Numbered from the stretch's first letter, positions 32,337 to 43,525 are shown. The stretch is DNA of 64,000 nt from Sepioteuthis lessoniana (GCA_963585895.1 OY757912.1:84018813-84082812); one strand, 5' to 3'. Notes: generated by a model from the letters alone, not told the origin. Made by a program: numbers and translations.

Positions 32337-33400
32337 CTTGCCCGGTCGGCTGGTGCTGTAGAATAAACTGATTGCTTCTCTACAGGTGTAAGACCCCTCC
32401 GAATGAGTGTCCTGGATATAACACTAGACAATCTGATGGTGAGGTTCCAGTGATGCTGGAGCTTTGAGGAATGTAGAGCACCCATTCATTGCAAACACTC
32501 CCAGGTCCTCTCTGGCCTCCAGTGGTAGCATCTATGGGTTAAATAGAACTAATCTGCATACTTATGCTAAACTGAATTGTTTGAAATAGAACTGTTTTAA
32601 CATTGAAACTGTACTTATGCTAAACTGAATTGTTTGAATTAGAACTGTTTGAGTAAACTGAATAGCTGGAAATAGAAATGTTTTTGACAATTGAACTGTG
32701 TACTCATGCTAAACTGATTTGTTTGAAATACGAGGATCATTAAATAAGTTGCCAGACTTTTTTCGTATGGGCACTTTTATTGATAGTACACACATGAAAC
32801 TCTAGTCCCCTTCAAAGTAATCTCCTCCGGCTGCAAAGCACTTGTTGTACTGAGCCAACAACTTTTAGAAGGCCCCATGGAAGTCCTCTTATGTGAGCGT
32901 GTCAATGACCTTCATCACAGCCTCTTTCATCTCCTCAGTTGTCTCATAACGACAGCTTCTGGCCTTCTTGGGTCTGGGACAGCCAGCATGCTTCCACTGG
33001 GAACTCTGTCTCTTGGTCATAGCAGCAGATCCAGCTTTTATCACATGGCATTTTTTCCAAGTTTAAAACAGAATTTTATTGCATATTGTTCTTCTAAAGT
33101 CCAGATTGCATTTTTGAAATTCACCAGCTGTGACAATCAGGCTTTAATAGGGTGTATTCCAATTCCTGGTGTAGCTTTTGATTTTAACCTGAAATCATGA
33201 AAATTGGTCAGTCATCTCATAAGATGTATATCAATAACATACTGAACTTTCAAGAGTCTACAACAATTTTAAATGCCTGTACAAAAACAGTCTGGAAACT
33301 TATTGAATGTACCACGTAGAACTGATTATTTGTATACAAATGTATTTGGCATTAAACACTCTACAAAGGTCGATATGCCATAAACCCCAAACCAACCAAT
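32337..33400 (+). mobile_element. HP1 copy split by a mariner
   Basis: Head GCCCGGTCGGCTGGTGCTGT, body GAGTGTCCTGGATATAACAC, GATGGTGAGGTTCCAGTGAT, internal CTGAATTGTTTGAAATAG units. It is interrupted at 32730 and resumes at 33317 with GAACTG, then the hairpin tail (CACTCTACAAAGGTCGATATGCC region) near 33346-33380. Confidence 0.85.
32731..33316 (-). mobile_element. Mariner deletion derivative, copy 3
   Basis: 586 bp between TA dinucleotides (32729-32730, 33317-33318) with the same ends as the copies at 22945 and 25121. On the minus strand it keeps an N-terminal piece (KFCFKLGK), then TKRQSSQWKHAGCPRPKKAR joined to YETTEEMKEAVMKVIDTLT, ending AAGGDYFEGD. The internal deletions differ from copies 1 and 2. 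The catalytic core is absent. Confidence 0.88.
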
Positions 33401-33529
33401 CTTGGCCTTACCATGAAGACAATATCCTAGAACAAAGAACATACACACTATTTTATATATTTATATCAAATACACACTTCAAGGGTTTCTTTTTTATTCA
33501 CATTTCTTTAATCCTTCAAAAACTTATAT

Positions 33530-34250
33530 ATACAAGGGAAGTTATAAAAATTTATCAGGTTGATATGCCACTAAACAAAGAAACTGTAACCAAAACACTT
33601 AGGAATCCCACTTGTTTATTACTATACAAATCAAACATTGTGTGAATATTACCAGAACTACTATGCTACTTTTCCATGTAGTTACCATCAAGATTGATGC
33701 ATAAATACCCTCCTTGAAGAACATTGTGCTAAGTAACTGGAGCCATCCTTGCACCTCATTAACAACAGCATCATTTGTGTAGAATTACTTCCTTGAAAGA
33801 TGTTTGATAGAGGACGATAATCTCAAGAAGCCTTGTCAGGTTGATATGGTTGACATGGAAAACATTATAACCATATCAACCTATTCACTGGAACTTGTGT
33901 TCTTCAGTCAGTTGATTTGGAAACAAACAAGATGACACTTATATCCCAACTTTTTATGGAGGATCTCATAAATCACCAACTGTGAAAGATCAAGTTCCAC
34001 AGTTATATTTCAATGTTTGCACCATCTATCATCTTGATCTAAAGCTTCAACACAAGCAATATTGTTTTCTATTGCTGATGAACATGGATCTCTATGAGAC
34101 TCACCTTGCAGATTTTTATACCCCCCTGTTAGCACACTAAACCAGACTGATACCTGCTTCCTACACCTTATATGTTTGTCACACACAGCAACAAGTTCAC
34201 AGTCAGTTTCTGTGGGATTTTTGCTTTTGTCATGTTAAAATCTTATTGCA
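33530..34250 (-). mobile_element. Decayed mariner-like transposase relic
   Basis: Minus-strand fragments with stops: EGGYLCINLDGNYMEK near the C-terminus (33660-33720), MAPVT upstream and NQLTEEHKFQ (about 33905-33935), in the order expected for a mariner. A scrap of SINE-A/HP tail (GTTGATATGCCACTAAAC) lies at 33559-33598. Boundaries are uncertain. Confidence 0.45.
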
Positions 34251-34481
34251 TTTTGCATTCCCCTGTTTGTCAACTGTTTTATGCTGGCCGCCATTTTTAT
34301 TGTGATTTATAAATAGAAAGTCGCACTATTATGTTCACTTTTTGTTTACAGCTTTCACACTGTTAATTTATTTTTATCTATACCTTATTTTTTTGAAATT
34401 CCTCATATTTTTTGTTTCCTGCTCTGTATGTCATTGCTATACTCTGCAACAAGTTCATGGTACGTAAATTCCTTTTGGGTT

Positions 34482-34950
34482 TTTCGCCCAGTTGGCTGGG
34501 GCTGTAGAATACACCAACTGCATCTCTGCTGAGTGATAAAACCCCTCCAACAAGTGTCCTGGATATGACACTAAACAATCTGATGGGGAGGTTCTATTAA
34601 TGCTGCAGCTTTGGGGAATGTGAAGTCCCCTTTCATTGCCATCAGTTTCAGGTCCATTCTGGCTTGGAGTGATAGCATCTGATAGGATCCTATCTATGGG
34701 TCAAATAGAACTAAACTGTATACTTATGCTAAACTGAATTGTTTAAAACTGAACGGTTTTTGACATTGAAACTATGTACTTTTGCCAAACTGAATTGTTT
34801 GAAATAGAACTGTTTTGACATTTAACTGTGTGTAAACAAAAAAAAACTCTACTTATACTAAACTGAACTGTTTGAAATTTAATTTGGCATTAAATAACCA
34901 AAAAAGAGCTGATATGCTGTAAAACAAAACAACCAGCTAACCAACCTGTT
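34482..34950 (+). mobile_element. HP1 copy, compact
   Basis: Head GCCCAGTTGGCTGGGGCTGT (box-A-like CCCAGTTGGCTGG). Then AGAATACACCAACTGCATC, GTGTCCTGGATATGACACTA, GGGAATGTGAAGTCCCC, CTGAATTGTTTGAAATAGAA and the tail GGCATTAAATAACC...GAGCTGATATGC. This is a good size reference for the family (~470 bp). Confidence 0.85.
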
Positions 34951-36015
34951 GGATTTTAGCTATTATCATGACAAATCTTATTTGAAGGTCAAATCAAATA
35001 AACTGTATCCTATTCAACACATTTATTCCTATGAATTTTCAATAAGCCAAATTATATCTCAAACTCTTTTTTTGAGATGGTGTTAAGCTTTGCCATTGTA
35101 GTTTCTTTGAATATCCTCAAACCTTGTCCTTGAGATGAATGTTGCACTTGCACTATCCTGTGTTTTGCCAAAAACTGCTGATCAAAAAGTATTTCATCTC
35201 TTTATTTTTTCACTGTTTTATAATGGTATTCATCTCTACTGTGACATCTTATATGCATACACTCAGTATTAAGGTTTTTCTGGCTGTTACAAGAAGTATC
35301 ACATGCCCTCTGTTGCTTTGTGTTTTCAGCTTTCACAATGTCTTAATTCTGGTCAGTTTATGTTTGTCTGTGCCTTACTTTTTCGAAACTCTTTTGTATA
35401 CTTGTTGTGGGTATATGATTTTGTATATTTGTATATTTTTGGGTCTGTTGGGGTCAGGGCTGACAAGAAAAAATAATGATACGACACCAAATTAAGTTTC
35501 TTAATAAGTTTGTGGGTAAAATTTCATTAGAAAAATGGTGGTTAAATTCTGTTTATAGTATATATACATACATTTTCTCTCCATCATTCTCTCTCTCTTT
35601 CACACACATACACACATGTAAGCAAATCCCCTGATTTTGATTAAATGTGTTTTGTAATCCCCCCTGGGAAGGTTTTCAGTTCTATTTGACATTTTGGAAA
35701 TAATATTTGGCATTTTATATCATTTGAACCTTGATTAAAAAAAAAAGAATAAATAAAAAAAAAAAAAAAAAAACAGACAAGAAAAATATGCAATCAGAAA
35801 GTGCTAGACATTGGTTAACTCCTTACCTACTGAGTGTACGGGAATTAAATGCATCTCCACAACCAATAGTGATGGCTGAAAATCAGACTCAGCATCTTTT
35901 GCATGCCAGAATATTAGAAACAGCCAGATGCTTCAGATTATAGATACTAAAATGGTGGTTTCATTTAAGACAGACGCAGCTGAGCTCTTTGCCACAGATT
36001 TTTCTCCAATGTGCT
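34951..36015. other. Unassigned stretch with a weak repeat
   Basis: The segment around 35325-35400 (CAGCTTTCACAATGTCTTAA, GTGCCTTACTTTTTCGAAAC) resembles 34350-34410, so both may belong to an unnamed dispersed repeat. Long A-runs lie at 35736-35774. The frames at 35139-35495 (Leu/Phe/Cys-rich) and 35731-35943 show no recognisable domain. Confidence 0.35.
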
Positions 36016-36019
36016 GGAG

Positions 36020-36260
36020 GAAGTTCCCATGTTGTAGTGGCTGATGTGCTAGACTGTGACATCATAGTAAGTGATTTCAAACTCCAGTTGCACTTTTATG
36101 TTCCCTTTTTAACCCCTAGGCTGGTGAGCTAAGGGGGTTCATAACTTTTCCAACAGTATTGGCCCAATTGTACCACAACTGTTCTTTTATAAGGATAGCT
36201 TCGGCATTAAATACACCACAAAGTGATATGCCATTAAAATAAAGAAACCAAAACAAACAA
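36020..36260 (+). mobile_element. SINE-A copy, diverged
   Basis: GAAGTTCCCATGTTGTAGTG, GTGCTAGACTGTGACATCAT, GGATAGCTTCGGCATTAAAT, GATATGCCATTAAAATAAAG. Its head resembles the 919 copy more than the 9.5-kb one, suggesting a subfamily. Confidence 0.78.
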
Positions 36261-37084
36261 ACCCAAAAGTGTTTAGATTGATAGTCTGGAGGTTAAAACA
36301 TTCTGTATATAATAAAGAAAATTATACATAAATATTATCGTCTCTTCTAGTTAGCAACATTATTTCATAAAATAGGGCAACAAGAACAAATGAATGGTTG
36401 CAAAATGCTTAGAAATTAACCAGAATGACTTTTTAAAAAGTAATCGGTATGAAACCATATTGCTGCAAGACATAATCTATCATACAGAATTTAAAATTTC
36501 AAAAGAAATAAAAACCACTTAATGTCTTACTAAAATTATTGTTTACATTTAATTAGATTTTTTGGGAGTTCTTCAAGATGAAGATGAAAAATAAGTACAT
36601 AGCAATTTTTAATTTATCAAAAATACATTGTTTAAAAGATACCATCATAGTGTATGGATATTTTGATTTTTCACGATTCTGGGACATTTCAGAACTATAC
36701 ATCAGTTGTACATAAATTGGTTCTGATGGAAACCACCCATCCCACTCATTATCAGTATGAAGAATTCATTTTACTATTATTATAACCAGATGTGATCCAA
36801 ATCTTTCTCAGCATTGAAGGTGTACTTCAATTAGTACAAGTGTTTGTGTGTCTGCCTCTGATTTAGAGAGTGAATCATTAAGGATTGGCACCTGTAAATG
36901 TTAGCTATGGAAATAATAGTTTTTTTTAGAGTTATGACTGTAAGAGCTGGTTAGATAGGAGAATGGTTAGCCTAATTGTTCACGTTTTCACTCATTTCAT
37001 TGTTATGACATGCCAGTGATGAGATTTTTTTTTCAATATATCTGGTGATCGGATAACTTAATTATTTGTAATATTCATGATACT
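36261..37084. other. Unassigned AT-rich stretch
   Basis: No gene or repeat recognised. Confidence 0.35.
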
Positions 37085-37540
37085 TCATCGTCGCTGTGTG
37101 TCAACAGCATGGATTCCTATGACTGTTTTACCATCCATCTCTATCAATTATCACTTTTATCAAGTCTTCTAGATAGCATTCAGTATCCACACAGGACTGA
37201 TGTAAGTAAGTCTTTGCAGGTCAGCCAACACTAGTGTATCCATGTGTAGGAATTCATTATAAAACATTGCTTATGAGTTTATCTTTACTTCACTGTTAGT
37301 GCTCATCATGTCTGGCTTGTCTTACTTGTATAGTTTGTGAAATGGGAGGTAAGTGGCTGTACAACTGCTGTTTTTTTTTTGGGGGGGGTGCTACTTCTAG
37401 GATTAGTTAAAAACAGCATGCAGCATCTGTGTATAGTTCCTGTCCAGCTTATTATCCTAAGTGTTTTGTTAAAGTCCAAGTGGTGCAACCATACAGTATT
37501 CCTGAAAATAATATTTTTCTCAAAGACACTGTGAAATTTT
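37085..37540 (-). mobile_element. RTE LINE 3' region, decayed
   Basis: Reverse complement of the RTE C-terminus in order from tail side (GCATGGATTCCTATGACTG) through TGTCTGGCTTGTCTTACTTG and GGATTAGTTAAAAACAGCAT to CAAGTGGTGCAACCATACAG. A T10G8 run sits at 37370-37388. Confidence 0.75.
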
Positions 37541-37681
37541 CTTTATCCATTAATATATTGTTTGAAGATGCCATTACTGTGTCTAAAATGATTTTTTGGC
37601 AGTTTCATGTGACTGGACTCTGATGGAAATAGCACTTACTATCTCTTTGAAGGAATCATTTTACTGTTATTTTTTTTTTTA

Positions 37682-37928
37682 AATTGCCGACCTTAGTTGA
37701 GGGGGATTTGAAGGCTTCCTTTTCAATAGCTACTACACTGAGATGTAGGGGAGGGCACTAATCCATTCCCTAGATTGCTCCCCTTTACTCTTGATCCTCA
37801 CCTTATAATGCTGAGTGCTAAGCAAGGTGGCATCTAGTAGCATTTTTGAGTCTTTGGTATGACTCAACCTGGGATTGAACCCTGGTTTCCTGGACCGTTG
37901 GTGAACACTTGACTCATTAGGCCAATGG
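37682..37928 (-). mobile_element. SINE-C copy
   Basis: GCCGACCTTAGTTGAGGGGG to CTTGACTCATTAGGCCAATG, with box B as CTGGGATTGAACCCTGG. Confidence 0.85.
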
Positions 37929-37971
37929 CTCAGTTACTGTTATTATAACCAGCTGAAATCCCAGTCTTAAC

Positions 37972-38222
37972 AGAAGAGTCCCTGCGGCATAATGACTAAA
38001 GAATTGGACTACATTCTTGAAGTAAGAGTTTGAGTTCCAATTGTGCTATTTGTTCACTTTCAGACTAATACTTTTGAGAAAGGCATGAATCTCCTTATTC
38101 CCTCAGCTATAAGTTAAATAGTATCACTGCTGTTCTTCTAGAAGGATGGCTTTGGCAAGCATGAAGATTGATAGTTCGTCAAACAAAGAAACCAACCAAC
38201 CAACCAACTAACCAACCAGCCA
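37972..38222 (+). mobile_element. SINE-A copy, diverged
   Basis: AGAGTCCCTGCGGCATAATG, CACTTTCAGACTAATACTTT, GGATGGCTTTGGCA. The hairpin is partly deleted. It ends in CCAACCAACCAACTAACC. Confidence 0.78.
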
Positions 38223-38399
38223 AATCTTTATCTCTTACTTGGTGTAAACAGTTACTTTTACTTGTAGACATGTAAATTCTGTGAATTTTGTGCCTGACAG
38301 CCATAATAAGATTTTATGACTTAGTGAGCATTTTTGGTGAGGGTTAGAATGGACCATCTGTAACCTCTGCAGTGGGGTAAGGAAAAACAAAGCATTGTT

Positions 38400-38690
38400 G
38401 TGGATATGTATTTATCCAACCATGGACAGGACATGACACAAAGTCAATTTTTTAAGGGGAGTACAGCTGGTTTGAATTCAGAATTTTCCTTCTCCTCAAC
38501 TGGTTATCATACCAAGGCTAAAGAGCCCTATCTAGCCTATTATTTACCCATAACTGGGAGGAAGAAGAGATGGATTCATGGCTTTTCAAAGAGCATAAAT
38601 GTGGAGTAAAATACAAAATGCCAACAGCCTCATCCAGGGTTTGTACTCAAGTTGCTGCATCCATTTCCTATGACAATAACAATTATTCTG
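38400..38690 (-). mobile_element. SINE-B copy
   Basis: Plus strand runs CCATGGACAGGACATGACAC (3' end), GAGTACAGCTGGTTTGAATT, CCTTCTCCTCAACTGGTTAT, ATTTACCCATAACTGGGAGG, then GCATCCATTTCCTATGACAA (head). Near full length. Confidence 0.82.
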
Positions 38691-38699
38691 CTAGTGCGT

Positions 38700-39018
38700 T
38701 ACAAGTGTTCTGAGTTTGACACTGAACTGCATCCGGTGGTGAGATTCCCGTTCTAGAGCTCTGAAGATTGTGAAGTACCCCTCCTTTCATTACTGCTGAT
38801 TTGGGGTGGTAATACCTCTTAAGAGTCCCATCTACTGGTCATGTAGGTCTGTTTGAAAATAATTAGCATTAGATGTGTGCAAATAAAGGATTATTATAAA
38901 CAAATAGTGTAATTTAAAAAACTGAATGCAATCAAACATAGTAAATATAGTTATCCTAAGCAAATATTTACAAATTTATGCATTAGATAATAAATAATTG
39001 ATATACCTTTAAACAAAC
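38700..39018 (+). mobile_element. HP2 copy
   Basis: GAGTTTGACACTGAACTGCA, TCCGGTGGTGAGATTCCCG, AGAGTCCCATCTACTGGTCA. The tail hairpin is decayed. It lies tail-to-tail with the HP1 copy that starts at 39022. Confidence 0.72.
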
Positions 39019-39021
39019 CAA

Positions 39022-39086
39022 AATTTATTGGTTGGTTGTTTTTTATAGCATATCAATCTTTGTTGGTTATCTAATGCCAAATTCTG

Positions 39087-39120
<34 letters not shown>

Positions 39121-40308
39121 CATGCACACACACGTGTGTGTTTATAAACAGGATTCGGACATATATATATATTTGTATATTTTATTAAATTATTTTATTA
39201 AATCATTACATATATATTTATATATATATATATTAAATTTGTATGATTTGTAAAGAATAGTTTGTAGGTAATATTTTAAACAAGCTTGAGCTCCTTTCTT
39301 TGCACATAGTTAAGATAGATTCAAGTCATCATCATCATCATCATATCGTGCTGGCAGCACGGATATCCCTGACCCTCTCTCGCCACTCCTCCCTATCGTT
39401 CATCGCCCTAGGTAGGTCTTCCGGACAACAACCTGTATCCTCACATAGCTGCTGAATGTACGTTCGAGCTGGTCGTCCTGCTTTTGCGCGGCCATGTGTG
39501 GGGATCCATAAGAGTACATCTCTTATGAGTTCATCTCTGCTTCTCCAGCAGTGTCCTGCATGTCTGGTTCGTCTAACTTGGATAGTTTTCGTGATAGGTG
39601 GCAGGTGGCCGTACAGTTGGTGTCTTGTGGGGTGTTGCTGCCAGGACTTGTTCAGGATTGCACGCAGCATTCTTGTGTAATTGCCATCTAGTTTCTTCTC
39701 CAGCCGTTTTGTTAGCGTCCATGTAGTGCATCCATATAGCAGTATCGATGTGACCGCTGCCTGGAAGAAACTGCGTTTCATTTTATCGGTCAGGTCTGAT
39801 TTCCATATAATCGATAGCCTATTGATAGCTGTCCATGCTTTCGTTAACCTCGTTTCGATGTCCTTTTCAGTTGATTCGATGCTGCTTCCTAGGTATGTGA
39901 ATTTGTCTACTAGTTTAAGTGGGGTTCCTTCTAGAGTGGAGATGTCCCCCGTTTGGTTATAGCACATATATTCCGTTTTGTGTGCATTAACATGGAGGCC
40001 TATGCTTGCTGCTGGGTTTTAGTATTTCTGTCTAACACTAATGATTCAGTTCACCATCAGTCATTTGTTTGCACACAGTTGAATTGTTAAACAGTTCTAT
40101 TTGACCCTTTGATGGGACCCTTACAGGTACTACCAATGCAGGTCAGAGTGGATTGGTGAGTAATGAACAAGTATTCCACATTGCCCAAAGCTCCAGAACT
40201 AAGCCTCACCACCAGCTGATTTAATGTCATATCTAGGACCTTTGTTGTGGGTGGGAAGATGCATTCGGTGTATTCTCCAGTCCCTGTCAACTAGGCTGAA
40301 CTTATTGA
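39022..40308 (-). mobile_element. HP1 copy split by an RTE LINE
   Basis: Left part 39022-39326: reversed tail GGTTGGTTGTTTTTTATAGC, ATATCAATCTTTGTTGG, a (TA)n run at 39091-39113, then GTTTGTAGGTAATATTTTAA. Right part 40014-40308: AGTATTTCTGTCTAACACTA, GTTTGCACACAGTTGAATTG, GACCCTTACAGGTACTACC, CAACTAGGCT. The RTE at 39327-40013 interrupts it at the TTCAAGTATT repeat unit. Confidence 0.8.
39327..40013 (-). mobile_element. RTE LINE, 5'-truncated, open frame kept
   Basis: A 208-codon frame (39341-39967) that stays open to the truncation point: SIGLHVNAHKTEYMCYNQTG, then LKLVDKFTYLGSSIESTEKD, LLYGCTTWTLTKRLEKKLDG, TRHAGHCWRSRDELIRDVLL and LCEDTGCCPEDLPRAM. The tail is CATCATCATCATCAT on the plus strand. 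It starts just downstream of YADD. No stops, so a young copy; it encodes no catalytic core. Confidence 0.92.
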
Positions 40309-40375
40309 TCATGGTTTTACAAGGGATAACACTTCTCATTAGTTTACTCATAGATATTAGTGGCCAAAATACTTA

Positions 40376-40505
40376 GTGAGGGAATCCCTGTGACAATGAT
40401 AGATGAGTTCATGCTCCAGTCACATTGTTGTGTTCACTTGAGAACTAATAAATTTGGGAAAAGTATGCACTCCCTTTTATCCCAAGCTTTGGCATTTCTA
40501 TATTT
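40376..40505 (+). mobile_element. SINE-A fragment
   Basis: GTGAGGGAATCCCTGTGACA, GAGTTCATGCTCCAGTCACA, GGGAAAAGTATGCACTCCC. It stops before the tail. Confidence 0.6.
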
Positions 40506-40528
40506 GAAAAGAAAAAGCATAAAACATT

Positions 40529-40750
40529 GGGGGTGTCCTCGTAGTGTAATGGTTAAAGCACTGGGCTGCGGAATCATAGTAAGCAGGTTCAAACTCCAGT
40601 CACGCTATTACATTCACTTTCGGACAAAAACCCTTAGGAAAGGCATGAGCCCCCTTATCCTCCCAGCTATGGGTTAAATAGTACCACTCCCGTTCTTCTT
40701 GGATGGATTATGGAATTAAATAACCTAAGAAGTTTGATATTAAAAAACAA
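40529..40750 (+). mobile_element. SINE-A copy
   Basis: GGGGGTGTCCTCGTAGTGTA, GCAGGTTCAAACTCCAG (box B), GCTATGGGTTAAATAGTACC, GGAATTAAATAACCTAAGAA. Confidence 0.85.
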
Positions 40751-41089
40751 ACGAACATGAAACATTAAAAATAGTATTTTCAGTTGTTTCTACAGTTGTT
40801 AACATTTGAGATGATTTGAATGAGAATTGATCAGAATTATTAGATTACAAAATGTTATCAATTTTTCTGAAACATTCTGTAAGTACATTTATCATTCATA
40901 AGTATTTTCAGAATTGATTAATAAATTAATTGAATGAGCTTTGAATCTGATATGTTCTTTGGTTTTATCACTGGTAGGAGAGATTACCAGACAAACAGAT
41001 AGATAGATAGATAGTTGTGGGGTGGTAAAGTTCAGATCAACTGGTGGGTGGAGTTTAAAATTGTTTGTCTATTCGGCAGTTCTAAAACC

Positions 41090-41500
41090 TACTGGGGCAC
41101 TTTTGAAGTGAAAAGCAGATGGACGGTTCTCGTCGAGTGAATCTCGTGTGTTTTTCAAATAAATATTTTCAGCTTGGATGACTGAATGTCGGAGTTGAAA
41201 GAAACGGATGAACGAGATTTCTTATCCAGAGACACATATCTTAATCAAACCAGAAAAAGATTTTTTGACGTTTTACAAAAAACTGATGATGAATTGGTCA
41301 GCAGGGTCTTTTTTGGTGGTGTTGGGAGTGGGTTTATTTTGGTGGAGGTCACTGTATGCCTTTGTTTCAACATTTGCTTTTTCTTTTATATTTCTAAGAA
41401 TTTCAAATGCAAGTTGTGTTCAAAAAGTATTGATACAGATACTAATCAAGACTGGAGCTGTATTTAGCAGGAGAGAAACAAACAATGAATGAAATGTTAA
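41090..41500 (+). other. Unassigned region with two overlapping frames
   Basis: Two plus frames overlap: 41186-41467 (MSELKETDERDFLSRDTYLN...) and 41208-41492, which contains a hydrophobic stretch SAGSFLVVLGVGLFWW and FAFSFIFLRI. Base composition is higher in GC than the flanks. Near 41415 the text GTGTTCAAAAAGTATTGATA resembles a mariner terminus, so this may be transposon 5' sequence. I recognise no domain. It is followed by the SINE-C at 41607. Confidence 0.25.
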
Positions 41501-41606
41501 GTTTGAATTAGCTTTTTAGTTAAACAATAGATTATGGGTATTATTTTTTAGAGATCTGCTCTTTCTATAAAATAAAACCTTTATTGTTTACAAATTATAA
41601 AAACTT

Positions 41607-41852
41607 ATTGGCCTAGTGGGTAGAGTGTTCACCAATGGTCTGGGAGACCTGGGTTCAATCCTTGTTTGTGTCATACCAAAGACATTAAAAATGGTACTTG
41701 AAACCTCCTTGCTTAACACTCAGCAATATACAGTACATATCAAGGGTAAAGTGGAGCAATCCAGAGAAAGGAGAAGCACCCTCTCGTACACCTCGGTATA
41801 GTAGCTATTGAAAAGGGAGCCTTTAGGTCGCCCTCGACTATGGTCGCCAACA
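41607..41852 (+). mobile_element. SINE-C copy
   Basis: TTGGCCTAGTGGGTAGAGTG, GGGTTCAATCCTTGTTTG, CTCAGCAATATACAGTAC, CGCCCTCGACTATGGTCGCC. A second short 3' scrap follows at 41866-41935. Confidence 0.87.
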
Positions 41853-41935
41853 ATACTTAAAGACTATTGGTCTAGTAGGTATTGAAAAAGGAGCTTTCTG
41901 GTCACCCTCAACTACGGCCGCTAACTTAAGTATAT

Positions 41936-42244
41936 ATGAGAGTCGTTCAAAAAGTTCCAACCTTCACCCAAAATTTAGATTTATTGCAGACCTCTCACTT
42001 TTGTATGGACCACATCTGTACAAAAATTAAGACAGAAATCTGAATTAGTTTTTCTAACTTTATAAGAAATGGTAATGTGTTTCTACTACAAAAATGTTCA
42101 GTTATGGTTTTTTCTTTCTAGTTGATGCTTCAAACTTTTAAAATTTTCTTTATATATACTAGGTGCATTCAACTACCATGTTAGTAGGGCTTAGAATATT
42201 ATGATTGTATCCCCTGTAGAGGAGTAAGATCCTCCTCCTAAAAA
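41936..42244. other. Mostly unassigned
   Basis: GAGAGTCGTTCAAAAAGTTC at 41938 looks like a Tc1/mariner terminus, but no matching partner end was found. Confidence 0.25.
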
Positions 42245-42785
42245 TTAGCGTCTTGGCTTAGTTTTATCGCATATGCATCATTGTTGGTTATTTAATGCCA
42301 AATCCTGTTTTTACATATATATTAAATATATGATTTGTAAACCACATTTTGTTGATACATACAATTAAATAATCCAATAGTTCTGTTTCTTACAATTCAA
42401 TTTAACATAAGTCAACTATGTTAACTTGTTCCAAGTATTGCTATGTATTACTAGCAATTGAATTAAACATTAGTCATTTATTTACACACAGTTAAATGAT
42501 CAAACAGTTCTATTTAGCATAAGTGATTTGTTTGTACTCAGTTTAAATGTCAAACAGTTCTAGTTGACCCATAGATAGGACCCTATCAGGTGTTACCACT
42601 CTGGGCCAGAGTGGACCGGGGAACAATGGCAATGAAGGGATATTCAGCATTCCCCAAAACTCCAGCATTACTGGAGCCTCACCATCAGATAGTTTAGTGT
42701 CATATCTAGGATACTCATTGGATGGAGAGTCTTACCCCCCCTCTCTGCAGAGATGCAGTTGGTATATTATGTAGCCCTAGTCAAG
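42245..42785 (-). mobile_element. HP1 copy
   Basis: Reversed tail (GCATCATTGTTGGTTATTTA, ATGCCAAATCCTG), repeated GTTTGTACTCAGTTTAAATG-type units, then GACCCTATCAGGTGTTACCA and TCATATCTAGGATACTCATT. It ends at a head that abuts the next HP2 head-to-head. Confidence 0.78.
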
Positions 42786-43098
42786 TGTGCTAGGGTTTCC
42801 TGGGTATGATACTAAACTGCATCCAATGGTGAGGATCCAAATCTGGGAATGTGGAGTACCCTTTCATCGCCATTACTCTCAGATCCACTCTGACCTAGAG
42901 TAGTTGTACCTATTAGGGACCCATCTATGGATCAAATGGATCTGTTTATAAATTATTTGTATTCAATTGGACTATGTAAAAAAAACCCTCTTAAAAAACA
43001 AATATACAAAACATGTAAATATTAAAATATAATGAATGTGAATCCCTAAGCTTTATGTGCATTATCAACATGCCATTAAAATCAATCAATCAATCAAA
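42786..43098 (+). mobile_element. HP2 copy
   Basis: GTGCTAGGGTTTCCTGGGTA, TGATACTAAACTGCATCC, GGACCCATCTATGGATCAAA, tail ATGCCATTAAAATCAATCAA. Head-to-head with the HP1 copy at 42245. Confidence 0.78.
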
Positions 43099-43241
43099 TG
43101 TGTGTTCAAGAAGTATTGAGACTGAATCTGTACTTACCGAGAAAGAAATGAACAATGTCAATTTTTTCAACATAGTCTTCTTGCCCCTGCACAAGGATGA
43201 CATGCAAATTCGTGAAGTATTTCATTTTTTTTTTTTTTTTC

Positions 43242-43525
43242 GTGGAGGTGCCTGTGGTGTAATGGTTATCGTCGTAGGAAATAGACACGGGGACACGAGT
43301 TCAAATCTTGGACGAGACTGATTGCATTTCACATAGCACTAATACCCTTGGGAAAGGAATGAATCTAATTATTCTCCCTCCAGTTATGGGTAAATAGTAA
43401 GGCAGTCTAGGTTCTTCAGCCTTGGTGAGGCAACTAGTCTAGGAGAAGGAAAACTCTGAATTCAAACCTGTTAAACTCTGCTTAAAAATTGACCTTGAGT
43501 CATATCCTGGAGGAGTTGGTAAATA
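43242..43525 (+). mobile_element. SINE-B copy, near full length
   Basis: GTGGAGGTGCCTGTGGTGTA, GAGTTCAAATCTTGGACGAG, GGGAAAGGAATGAATCTAAT, TAGGTTCTTCAGCCTTGGTG, GACCTTGAGTCATATCCTGG. The 43100-43235 interval before it includes GTGTTCAAGAAGTATTGAGA, a possible mariner terminus. Confidence 0.87.

Noticed and set aside
35430-35500. Possible LTR or primer-binding site (TGTTGGGGTCAGGGC, GATACGACACCA)
   Set aside because: No paired end, no flanking duplication and no internal region; the match to a tRNA 3' end is too short.
41938-42120. Tc1/mariner-like terminus GAGAGTCGTTCAAAAAGTTC
   Set aside because: No matching second terminus or transposase remains nearby.
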